A stretch of 64,000 bases of DNA. Origin: Candidatus Poribacteria bacterium (lineage in GTDB: Bacteria; Poribacteria; WGA-4E; WGA-3G). The stretch spans positions 1-64,000 of the forward strand of contig JAPPIG010000109.1 of NCBI GenBank assembly GCA_028820635.1, given 5' to 3'. The notes beneath the pieces are model-generated. The model did not search any database. It saw only the letters and a list, made by a program, of their open reading frames with translations, and was not told where the DNA came from. The translations under genes were made by a program, and so were the position numbers. Numbering within the stretch: position 1 is the first letter of the stretch; every line of letters starts with the position of its first letter. Below, in pieces: positions 10,775-18,191 of the stretch.

Positions 10775-12010
10775 TTACCTATTTTTAATAGAAGGTGGTC
10801 CGCTTTCAGTTGTTACTCCGCAGACACAACGGAATCCGATGACATTGAGTGAAAAAGATGGCGATTCCGCGTTGCGATTCGCTGTCCGCACAAACGACGC
10901 TGGAATACGCCAAGAACCGCCGCGTAACACACGGTTTGACTCAACATCTATAAAATGGTTGGCAATCCATTCAATAGTGTTAGCACCGGAAATTGGATTT
11001 CGGGGTGATGAACTCATAGAAACACCTTCATGATATGCATCAAGACACCACTCCCAGACGTTTCCGCACATGTCATGCAAGTCATAACCGTTCGGCGGGT
11101 ACGTTCCCACAGGTGTGGTTTTGCCAACGTTCCAATCATAATTTGCCATAGAAGGATCGGCAAAGTCACCCCATGGATATTTTTGACCTTCAACTCCGCC
11201 GCGTGCTGCCTTTTCCCATTCAGCCTCTGTGGGTAGCCGTTTACCTTGCCACTGTGCATAAGCCATCGCAGCATACCAACTTACATTAACCACCGGATGA
11301 TCAGCAACAGTTTTCGGAAAACTGTTGCCACGCCAATGCCTTAGGTAATCAACATCGTGGTATTTTTTAGGTATGTCGTGCTTGCTCCACTGTGGGTTTG
11401 CATCAACAAATGCCTTATATTGCGCATTGGTCACCGGATACTTGTCAATATAAAATGCGTCAAGAAAAACGGTGTGTATAGGATATTCATCACCTAAAGA
11501 TTCGTCATCATTGCTACCCATTTGAAACTCACCTGCAGGAATTAACACCATGTTGTCAAGATTTTTGGGTTTTGATGCATCGACTATAAAACTTTCTTCG
11601 TGTTGAGTTGCCATGTATGCGCTGCGTTTTTGTGGGTCTATTAGCGTATCACGTGCTTGGTTCAAGAGTACGCGCCACTGTTCTTCCGTTCTACCATCAG
11701 GACGAGGACGACCACCTGCCCTCAACGAAGCATTATAAAGTTTGTTGTGTGCTGCTTCAACCTGGCTTGCGATAGTCGATTCTTTTAAGTTTTGTATTTC
11801 TGTAATAGAGAATCCTAATACCTGAAAATAATCCACCGTCTCACCGATAGCCAATCCTGCTGCATTCAGGATATTAGACGCGTCATCAAAGGTGAGACCG
11901 TGCTGCTGGACTCCTAATCGCAGGAACCCCTTGCGTTGTTTGTCGGTGATTGTTGGGGATGCGGTTTTGAGGGTATTGATAAATGATATAAATTCCTCGC
12001 GTTTGGACAT
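10775..12010 (-). CDS. J-like / FGE-fold fusion protein, paralogue 1 (proximal to dnaK)
   Basis: First copy after dnaK, 411 residues. Residues 1-57: amphipathic helices (GFLRLGVQQHGLTFDDA). Residues about 60-133: J-like fold (DYFQVLG, AAHNKLY, LNQARDTLIDPQKR), with RPD in place of HPD. Residues about 152-400: FGE fold (IPAGEFQMGSNDDE, YPVTNAQYK, HPVVNVSWYAAMAYAQW, LPTEAEWEKAARGG, NVWEWCLDAY, RVLRGGSW, GFRC). The RGGSW loop lacks the two cysteines needed for formylglycine synthesis, so a binding rather than catalytic role is inferred. The ATG has AAGGA 8 bases upstream. The 268-base leader between dnaK and this gene holds two GC-rich palindromes. Confidence 0.88.
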   Translation of the reverse strand: MSKREEFISFINTLKTASPTITDKQRKGFLRLGVQQHGLTFDDASNILNAAGLAIGETVDYFQVLGFSITEIQNLKESTIASQVEAAHNKLYNASLRAGGRPRPDGRTEEQWRVLLNQARDTLIDPQKRSAYMATQHEESFIVDASKPKNLDNMVLIPAGEFQMGSNDDESLGDEYPIHTVFLDAFYIDKYPVTNAQYKAFVDANPQWSKHDIPKKYHDVDYLRHWRGNSFPKTVADHPVVNVSWYAAMAYAQWQGKRLPTEAEWEKAARGGVEGQKYPWGDFADPSMANYDWNVGKTTPVGTYPPNGYDLHDMCGNVWEWCLDAYHEGVSMSSSPRNPISGANTIEWIANHFIDVESNRVLRGGSWRIPASFVRTANRNAESPSFSLNVIGFRCVCGVTTESGPPSIKNR

Positions 12011-12121
12011 ACATTCGTTCCTTCAGTTCAAACTTAAGGGAGGTGGAAGTCGCGCTCATAAACGGTGTGTAAAATTTTGTCATAATTGACCAGAAAGTTC
12101 ACAGTATTTTATACACATTTC

Positions 12122-12134
12122 GCCCCGCTGGGGC
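12122..12134. repeat. Palindrome GCCCCGCTGGGGC, copy 1
   Basis: A 13-base palindrome (GCCCC, 3-base loop, GGGGC) in the dnaK to paralogue 1 gap. It recurs 48 bases on, at 12170-12182, with a similar left flank (acatttc versus acattcc). It could form a hairpin in the leader of the FGE array; whether it terminates or modulates transcription cannot be told. Confidence 0.6.
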
Positions 12135-12169
12135 TTGTGAAGTTTTTGTCGCGTTTCTATAAACATTCC

Positions 12170-12182
12170 GCCCCGCTGGGGC
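12170..12182. repeat. Palindrome GCCCCGCTGGGGC, copy 2
   Basis: Second copy of the same GC-rich palindrome, in the same orientation as the copy at 12122. Together they make a roughly 48-base repeat unit between dnaK and the first FGE paralogue. No T-run follows on the minus strand, so a simple intrinsic terminator is not supported. Confidence 0.6.
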
Positions 12183-12278
12183 TACAAACAGCGCGAACGG
12201 ATGCTTATTGATAATTTCTTTGCAGACTCGCTTATACACTATTTTTTAAAAAGGATGCCTTGTTTTAAAATCTTTTAA

Positions 12279-13874
12279 CTATTCAACTACAAGGTCTTGT
12301 AGGTCAGTTTTTGCTTGGGCAACTTCCTCTTCATTAAGTGTCGGTCGATCAATAATAGAAAAAATGTCGTAAATAGCTGTTGCTCCATCGTTTGAGAGGG
12401 ATGTGGCTGTTACCTCAAGATTCTGGTCTAAGTTATACTTGTAGATGACTTCAATTGGAGAACCTTGGGGTAGACCTGGGGGCAATTCAAGCGTACATTC
12501 ACCCAATTTATATTCGTCAAATAGGTCAATTTCGTCCTTGGGTTGGTCCTGTTCAAGCCCTTGCACTACTTCAATTAAAACCGAGGGTTGATTGTGATCA
12601 ACCGTCAAAAACTTATCGGCAATTTCGCACGGAACAGCAGTCATTTTGGGAATCATCACGTGAATAATATGTTCACGTTGAGAGTTGAGAACGACAAGTC
12701 CAAGATTGTGTGTGGCACCGTCGGTTACAGTTACTTTCGGTGCACCGTCAGGACCAATAAACCGTTCAATAACAGCATCAGGTATATCTGCAGTTTCGGT
12801 TTCGCCTTCGGATATCTGGCGGAGTGTTCCCTGAATTGCAGCGCCGATTGCGACAACTTCGTCAGGATTGACTTCATGTGGATTGATCTCTTTGCCACTG
12901 ATTGTGGCAATCATCTGCTGCACCATAGGCATCCGAGTTGAACCACCGACCAGCAAGATTTTGTCAATATCTGTCCATGTCATCTCTGCTTCTGAAAGGA
13001 CAACATCACATAAGGTTCGACATCTTTCAAGGAGTTCTGCGGTCAGTTCCTCGAACCTTCCGCGCTCCAGTTCCACCCGAGTTGTCTTCCCATTGTAGCC
13101 ACAAACAATTAGTGCCCTTTGCCGTTGAGACAAAGATTCTTTCGCAGCAATCGCATCAAGTTGAAGGTCTTGATACGTGTGCAGGTCTTCTAATGGATTT
13201 TCTCCGTGTTCTATCTCAAACATCTCTGCAACGTGCGTAATAATTTTATCGTCCCAATCCTTACCGCCAAGTCTGTGGTCACCATTTGTTGCGAGCATCT
13301 GTATCTCTGATTCGGAAACCCTCATGATGGTTACATCAAATGTTCCACCACCGAGATCAAATACGAACACATTTTGATTACTCCCTAATTGATCCATGCC
13401 ATAAGCAAGTGCGGCGGCAGTAGGTTCGTTCAGCACTTGCAGGACATTCAAGCCAGCGATTTTTCCTGCGTTGCGGGTAGCCTCCCTTTCGGCATCGTGA
13501 AAATAGGCAGGGACAGTAATAACTGCATCTGTGATTTCTTCATTCAGATATGTCTCTGCATCCTGCTTGAGCTTTGTCAAAACAAGTGCAGAGAGTTCTT
13601 CAGGGGAGTAGTCTTTTCCTTCAAATGTGCGAAAAAATTCCGTTTTGGATTTTCCCATTTCACGTTTGACAAACTCTACGATCTGTTCAGGAACTGCTCT
13701 GGCATTCTGTTTGGCAATTTTCCCGACTGTCACAAGATTGTCCTCAAACATGATTACCGATGACGTAATACGTTCACTTTCTAAATTCGGAATAATCTCT
13801 GGTTGGCCATGTTCATTGATGTGTGCTATCACAGAGAATGTTGTGCCAAGGTCAATCCCAACAACCTTACCCAT
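12279..13874 (-). CDS. dnaK: Hsp70-family chaperone DnaK, lidless form
   Basis: ATP-driven chaperone of 531 residues. The ATPase domain (about 1-375) has GIDLGTTFSV, EPTAAALAYG, DLGGGTFDVT and GGSTRMP. A beta substrate-binding domain follows (about 385-505, with THNLGL and PVxC-like segments degenerate). Only about 25 residues remain after it, so most of the alpha-helical lid of standard DnaK (about 638 residues) is missing. The ATG at 13874 is chosen because AAGGAGG lies 8 bases upstream; an upstream ATG at 13895 lacks this. It overlaps the end of grpE by 8 bases, which suggests translational coupling. It is probably the dedicated Hsp70 of the downstream J-like/FGE proteins rather than the housekeeping copy, since no ordinary dnaJ is present. 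Confidence 0.92.
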   Translation of the reverse strand: MGKVVGIDLGTTFSVIAHINEHGQPEIIPNLESERITSSVIMFEDNLVTVGKIAKQNARAVPEQIVEFVKREMGKSKTEFFRTFEGKDYSPEELSALVLTKLKQDAETYLNEEITDAVITVPAYFHDAEREATRNAGKIAGLNVLQVLNEPTAAALAYGMDQLGSNQNVFVFDLGGGTFDVTIMRVSESEIQMLATNGDHRLGGKDWDDKIITHVAEMFEIEHGENPLEDLHTYQDLQLDAIAAKESLSQRQRALIVCGYNGKTTRVELERGRFEELTAELLERCRTLCDVVLSEAEMTWTDIDKILLVGGSTRMPMVQQMIATISGKEINPHEVNPDEVVAIGAAIQGTLRQISEGETETADIPDAVIERFIGPDGAPKVTVTDGATHNLGLVVLNSQREHIIHVMIPKMTAVPCEIADKFLTVDHNQPSVLIEVVQGLEQDQPKDEIDLFDEYKLGECTLELPPGLPQGSPIEVIYKYNLDQNLEVTATSLSNDGATAIYDIFSIIDRPTLNEEEVAQAKTDLQDLVVE

Positions 13875-14565
13875 TTGTATTGCCTCCTTTCTCATTTAAA
13901 GGAGGTTCACCCGCGGAAGGTGTATACCGAAAAATTGTGACCTCTTCCGGACGGAACACTTTATCTCGCCAGTTGAACCCAATTTTGTGAACTTCTGCCA
14001 CTTTTTGATCTTGGTTTGGATCATCGGATGAAATTACTTTACGCGTTTTGTGCAACTGCCGATCAAGTGTTTCAGGGGAATCTTTATAAGGCGTCACGTC
14101 CATGCGGTATAATACCTCTTCCAGTTTATATCGAAAGTTTTCCAAATTCTGGCGATACTGCGATAGTTCATCCGGAAGTGTATTTTCTTTATTATTGATC
14201 AGCATGTCGTCAAGTTGAGATTCTATAGATAGAAAACTATCGTAAAGTTGAATGAGGTTATGGATAATCGGTTTGTGTAGCACTTCAAGCAGAAAACTTT
14301 CTTTATAGTCTTTCATTTCAGCATACATTTTATCAAACATCTCTGTCTGATTCTGATTCCGAGCGATTTGCTTTTCGAATAGGTCTTGCAACGCAGCTAA
14401 AGTCTGATTTATTTCTGCAAGAAAATTTGGTTGCGGAATTTCTAAGTCATCCGCGCCTGTTTTCTGTTGAGTTGCATCAACATCGCTGCCTTCTTCCAAA
14501 TGTGAATCTGTACCCATATCGGTTTTTAGTTTTGTACCATCATTTTCATTCATGTGCTTACCCAA
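13867..14565 (-). CDS. grpE: GrpE-like nucleotide exchange factor
   Basis: Releases ADP from the Hsp70 encoded next. 232 residues: an acidic N-terminal tail (about 1-50), a long coiled-coil region (ALQDLFEKQIARNQNQTEMF onward), then the C-terminal beta-wing pattern (KIGFNWRDKVFRPEEVTIFRY), which resembles the GrpE signature. The start is ambiguous: a TTG at 14565 has AGAGA 6 bases upstream, while an ATG at 14553 lacks a clear ribosome site. A perfect-consensus promoter lies about 70 bases upstream. Sequence is divergent from housekeeping GrpE but position and fold pattern support the call. Confidence 0.82.
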   Translation of the reverse strand: MGKHMNENDGTKLKTDMGTDSHLEEGSDVDATQQKTGADDLEIPQPNFLAEINQTLAALQDLFEKQIARNQNQTEMFDKMYAEMKDYKESFLLEVLHKPIIHNLIQLYDSFLSIESQLDDMLINNKENTLPDELSQYRQNLENFRYKLEEVLYRMDVTPYKDSPETLDRQLHKTRKVISSDDPNQDQKVAEVHKIGFNWRDKVFRPEEVTIFRYTPSAGEPPLNEKGGNTNG

Positions 14566-14630
14566 AATTCATCTCTGCTATTGTAAGGGTTTTCTTAAAG
14601 GAGGAGGTACTATCCAGCAAAATCTCCTTG

Positions 14631-14659
14631 ATTATATAATGGATTCGGAGGAATGTCAA
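14631..14659 (-). promoter_or_regulatory. Sigma70-type promoter of the grpE-dnaK operon
   Basis: On the minus strand TTGACA (14654-14659) and TATAAT (14631-14636) are separated by exactly 17 bases: both hexamers match the consensus fully. Transcription would start near 14624, giving a 60-70 base leader to grpE. No CIRCE operator was seen. A repeat element is inserted with its target duplication ending 9 bases upstream of the -35 box. Confidence 0.85.
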
Positions 14660-14675
14660 CGCAATCGCTACAGTA

Positions 14676-14999
14676 GCCAGGGCTATTTAGTTTTATGAAT
14701 TACCAGTTGATAAGTGTTACTGAAAGTTTACACCGTAGGTCGGGTAGAGCGAAGCGACACCTATGGGTGTCAATTTTGCGTCTAATCCCTCTTGTTGGAG
14801 GGCTTTGTAAGCCCGATATTGTAAGTCTTAACCTATAAAATCGGGGTTGAAAACCCCTCCAACAAGAAAATATATCCTAAAATTGACACCCGACATGAAC
14901 GAAACGTGTCGGGTGTCGCTTCGCTCTACCCGACCTACAATATAAACTCTCAGTAAAACCTATTAACCTATAATTCTAAAACTAAATTACCCTGAAACA
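14676..14999. mobile_element. Non-autonomous palindromic element (MITE-like) upstream of grpE
   Basis: A 324-base element whose two ends are inverted copies of about 85 bases each, with matching stretches such as ATTTAGTTTTA, TTACTGA and GTAGGTCGGGTAGAGCGAAG. The 8-base sequence CTACAGTA flanks it on both sides (14668-14675 and 15000-15007), which is the expected target duplication. It has no coding capacity. Inside are the cttgttggagggctttgtaa and ggttgaaaacccctccaac modules that recur elsewhere in the window. Confidence 0.75.
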
Positions 15000-15007
15000 C
15001 TACAGTA

Positions 15008-15179
15008 ACATTTAGACTAAACCTATAATTATTGAGACATTTTATACTCAAGAAGATAGTCAAATATCCGGTTGAGTGTAGAATATATAGACCTAAAAAA
15101 TCAAAATTTCGCAACAAATTTTGCATCTGCAAACGTTATACATTGTGAATCGGTTTACGATTTATAAATGAGGGAATGC
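15008..15179. other. AT-rich intergenic stretch
   Basis: Rest of the 14566-15179 gap after the promoter and the repeat element. It is AT-rich and no gene, RNA or clear terminator was recognised. It lies downstream of the sulfatase gene. Confidence 0.4.
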
Positions 15180-16460
15180 TTACGCTGTTTGCCACGGCAC
15201 ACTGCCAGCTTTCTGTGTTTCTTCTTGGAACAAGCGTCCCATCTCCTTATATAGGTCAGTATTTGTCTGCGAAGCATCAGTTGTTTCCAGCGGATCGCTT
15301 GATAGGTCATAAAGTTCTAAAGGTTGAAAAGGCCTATTGTGCAGGAGCTTTATGTCACCACGCCGAACAGCGTGTTGACACTGTCCGAGGAACTGTTGTC
15401 CGCCCTCCCTTCGCAACCAGTAAAGAAGACGGTCGGAGAAGTCCTGTTTTTCTCCTTGAAGTGTTTGCCAAATTGAACGTCCCTCAATTTCGTGTTTGAT
15501 TGGTACATCAGCAACCTCACATGCTGTAGGGTAGAGATCCATAAGCATTCCTACCTGATCTGTAACATGTCCTTCTGGAATATGTCCTTGCCACATTGCA
15601 CAGGTGGGGACGCGTATACCGCCTTCGTACATTTCACCTTTTTGCCCACGCAATGGACCGTTGTTAGCACCAACTTGCATCGCACCACCGTTGTCCGATG
15701 TGTAGATAACGAGCGTATTGGAAAGTTGACCGGTATCCTCAAGTGTATCCAGCACGCGTCCGATACCAGCATCCATGTGTTCAACAAGTGCCACGTATTT
15801 TGCGCGTTGTGGGGAGATGTCCGGTTCACGTTCCCTCACTCGTTCAATCCAGTCGTCAGGCGGTTGAATCGGTGTATGCGGCGCGTTGTAAGCGAGATAA
15901 AGGAAGAAAGGATGAGATGTATGTGCGTGAGTTCGAATAAAGTCCACGCTCCAATCTGAGAAGAGGTCTGTAGCGTGTCCTCTTGGATCAATCGTGTCGA
16001 AGTCGTGCCGCATGTAGTTAATCTGATGTCGGAGATGCGTGTAATAGTCGTCCATCATATCACCGAGAAAACCGTGAAAATGGTCAAAGCCGCGTTTGCA
16101 CGGATGGTTCTCGTCTTCAAGTCCCAAGTGCCACTTCCCAATGAGCGCTGTGCGATAATCTTTCTGTTTCAATATTGAAGGAAGCGTGATAGCATCTTGT
16201 CGGAAAAAACCCCAGTTGTTCTGTGCATGTGTGCGTATCACACCGGGGACACCGACTCTATCGGGGTAGCGTCCAGTCATAAGTGATGCACGGCTCGGAG
16301 AACAGACGGAGGAATTTGCATAAAATTGTGTAAAGCGTACGCCACCTGCAGCAATTCTGTCTATGTTAGGGGTTTGAATTGAAGGTCCGTTGTGTGCAGA
16401 AATATCGCCATATCCGTGATCATCAGCGAGGATAAGTAGAATGTTCGGTGATTTTGCCAT
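15180..16460 (-). CDS. Cys-type sulfatase (arylsulfatase family)
   Basis: Hydrolyses a sulfate ester, substrate unknown. 426 residues with the N-terminal metal-binding aspartates (LLILADDHGYGD), the formylglycine signature CSPSRASLMTGRYP, and later DNGG and GKWHLG motifs typical of the family. The active-site Cys must be converted to formylglycine; the FGE-fold proteins upstream lack the catalytic cysteines and are unlikely to do it. No signal peptide is visible. The ATG at 16460 is preferred: GGAG sits 6 bases upstream, whereas it abuts the alternative ATG at 16466. The gene lies 44 bases behind the TPR gene on the same strand. Confidence 0.93.
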   Translation of the reverse strand: MAKSPNILLILADDHGYGDISAHNGPSIQTPNIDRIAAGGVRFTQFYANSSVCSPSRASLMTGRYPDRVGVPGVIRTHAQNNWGFFRQDAITLPSILKQKDYRTALIGKWHLGLEDENHPCKRGFDHFHGFLGDMMDDYYTHLRHQINYMRHDFDTIDPRGHATDLFSDWSVDFIRTHAHTSHPFFLYLAYNAPHTPIQPPDDWIERVREREPDISPQRAKYVALVEHMDAGIGRVLDTLEDTGQLSNTLVIYTSDNGGAMQVGANNGPLRGQKGEMYEGGIRVPTCAMWQGHIPEGHVTDQVGMLMDLYPTACEVADVPIKHEIEGRSIWQTLQGEKQDFSDRLLYWLRREGGQQFLGQCQHAVRRGDIKLLHNRPFQPLELYDLSSDPLETTDASQTNTDLYKEMGRLFQEETQKAGSVPWQTA

Positions 16461-16504
16461 ATTCATCTCCGTATATGATTTGATTGTTTTTTAAGGATGT
16501 GCAG

Positions 16505-17668
16505 TCAATTTACTATCTCACACCATGCCGCGGGAACACCTATAGGAGCACCAATTGGTGAAACTTGGAGTTCTGCTGCATCTACATCTTTGACATTAGA
16601 AGTTACCATAGAAAGATTGGTATATGCCTCCTCCAAATTATCAGTATCTATTGCTGCTTTGAATTCTGCGATTGCGGCATCACGTTTTCCTTGTTGATAG
16701 TAGACAATTCCGAGATTGTTTCGCGCCTCTGCTAATCCGCCAGCCTTTTTGTAGGAAGTAGTTGCATCTGCAAGTTTGCCGTGACGGAAGTGGATAATCC
16801 CGATGTTCGTATGTGCTTCAGTAGAATTTGGATCGCTTCGAAGTGCCCCTTCCAACACAGTTTCTGCTTCATCCAGCTTATCTTGGTAAATGTATGCTAA
16901 ACCGAAGTTAATCTGCACTTCCGTTGAATCCGGTGCCATATCAAGTGCTTCTTTATGCAGTGCGATTGCCTCATCAAGTTTTCCTTGCCAACTATAAATC
17001 AGTCCAAGGTTGATATGTGGCTCTTCACCGCCGTCAAGTCCGATGGACGTTTTGAATGCATCAATAGCATTCTCAATCTCACCTTGAAACAGGTACATAA
17101 GACCGAGGTTATTGTGCGGTTCTGCTAATGTCGGATCCGTTTCAATAGCCTTTTTATAAAGTTCGGCAGCTTCGTCAAATTTTCCTTGCCACGTATAAAT
17201 CAATCCGAGATTCAGCTGCGCTTCGCCACCATCGTCAAGCCGTATCGCTTCTTTAGATGATGCCATCGCCGCATCAAGATCACCTTGGCAAATATAAGCA
17301 AATCCTAAACATGTATGTGCTTCGGCAGAGTGCGGATTGCATTGTAGTGCAACTTCAAGTGATTGTATTGCTTCGTCAAGTTTCCCTTGCCATGCATAAG
17401 CCACACCGAGATTTGTGTGAGGTCCAGATAGATTCGGATCAAGATGGCGTGCTTTGAGATGTAAAGCAATTGCTTCATCTAACTCGCCATCCCAACAATA
17501 CAAAACGCCCAAATTGGTGTGTGGTGCAGCCAAACTGGGCGCTATACGAATCGCTTCAATTAGGTTTTCTTGTGCTTTTTCAAGATTTCCATTAGAAATC
17601 TGTTCACATGCCAAACGGTTCAATTCTCGTGCACGTTCAATATTTTCAGAACGATGATCTCCCTTCAT
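16505..17668 (-). CDS. TPR repeat protein
   Basis: 387 residues made almost wholly of about ten tetratricopeptide repeats of 34 residues (repeated patterns such as HTNLGVAYAWQGKLDEAI), a protein-protein interaction scaffold. The repeats are close to each other in sequence, suggesting recent expansion. No signal peptide. The last 20 residues depart from TPR (SPIGAPIGVPAAWC). It precedes the sulfatase and may be co-transcribed with it. Its own start lies only 22 bases from the end of a defective IS element, so the native promoter may have been displaced. Confidence 0.85.
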   Translation of the reverse strand: MKGDHRSENIERARELNRLACEQISNGNLEKAQENLIEAIRIAPSLAAPHTNLGVLYCWDGELDEAIALHLKARHLDPNLSGPHTNLGVAYAWQGKLDEAIQSLEVALQCNPHSAEAHTCLGFAYICQGDLDAAMASSKEAIRLDDGGEAQLNLGLIYTWQGKFDEAAELYKKAIETDPTLAEPHNNLGLMYLFQGEIENAIDAFKTSIGLDGGEEPHINLGLIYSWQGKLDEAIALHKEALDMAPDSTEVQINFGLAYIYQDKLDEAETVLEGALRSDPNSTEAHTNIGIIHFRHGKLADATTSYKKAGGLAEARNNLGIVYYQQGKRDAAIAEFKAAIDTDNLEEAYTNLSMVTSNVKDVDAAELQVSPIGAPIGVPAAWCEIVN

Positions 17669-17691
17669 CTTTATCTGTCCTTATCAAATTA

Positions 17692-18179
17692 GGTTGTGTT
17701 TACATTTGAAAAGTATTGACTTTATGCGGACATTTTATTCTATTGTATTTATGAAAACTGAAAAAACAGACAAGTCCCAAGAACTACCCCGTTCCATCAA
17801 TGACGCAGCCTGGGGAACCATTTTGCCATTTCTCCAAGCGTGTCCAAACGTTTATGTTGGTAATCCAGAAAACTGCAGACGGTTCCTCTCTGCTCTTGTT
17901 TGGATGACGAAAGAAGGCACTACTTGGCGCGCTATACCTAAAGTCTACGGCTATTGGAACACTATCTATCACCGGTTCGGTAGATGGTGCGATATAGGTG
18001 TTTTTCAAGCACTACACGAACATTTTCACGATGTTGGCGAGATTTCCGCTATTCTCCTTCATCGTCTAAAACAGTATCATCGCGTCGCAACACGGTATGA
18101 AAAATACGCAGTCCGGTATCTCGGTTTTGTCTATTTCGCATCAATACTCATGGCAAGATAAGAAAATGTAGACACTACC
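17692..18179 (+). mobile_element. Defective IS5-family insertion sequence (internally deleted)
   Basis: A 488-base element with imperfect terminal inverted repeats: GGTTGTGTTTACATTTG at the left and the complement of AAAATGTAGACACTACC at the right, matching at about 13 of 17 positions. A TA dinucleotide flanks both ends (17690-17691 and 18180-18181), consistent with the 2-base duplication of some IS5 subgroups. It carries one shortened transposase frame and cannot transpose by itself. Confidence 0.75.
17751..18161 (+). pseudogene. IS5-family transposase, internal deletion of the catalytic core
   Basis: 136 residues from the ATG at 17751. Residues 1-95 match the N-terminal helix-turn-helix part of IS5 transposases (CRRFLSALVWMTKEGTTWRAIP, then YGYWNTIYHRFGRW). 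The reading frame then passes straight into the usual C terminus (LLHRLKQYHRVATRYEK). The middle with the DDE residues is gone, near nucleotide 18040, but the frame is kept. It may still bind the element ends. Confidence 0.8.
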
Positions 18180-18191
18180 TAGCACAAATCG

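Noticed and set aside
2668-12010. Diversity-generating retroelement acting on the FGE loops
   Set aside because: The variable loop is in the right place, but no reverse transcriptase, template repeat or accessory gene is seen anywhere in the window. Differences between copies include length changes and do not look adenine-specific by eye.
2668-12010. Active formylglycine-generating enzymes
   Set aside because: The two catalytic cysteines after RGGS are absent in all seven copies; the Cys-Gly-Cys in paralogue 5 is too far downstream.
2668-12010. CRISPR-like or other short tandem repeat array
   Set aside because: The regular similarity at about 1.3-kb intervals comes from seven full-length paralogous genes, not from short repeats and spacers.
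13389-13763. Plus-strand open frame antisense to dnaK
   Set aside because: Lies wholly inside the dnaK coding sequence on the other strand and shows no known motif.
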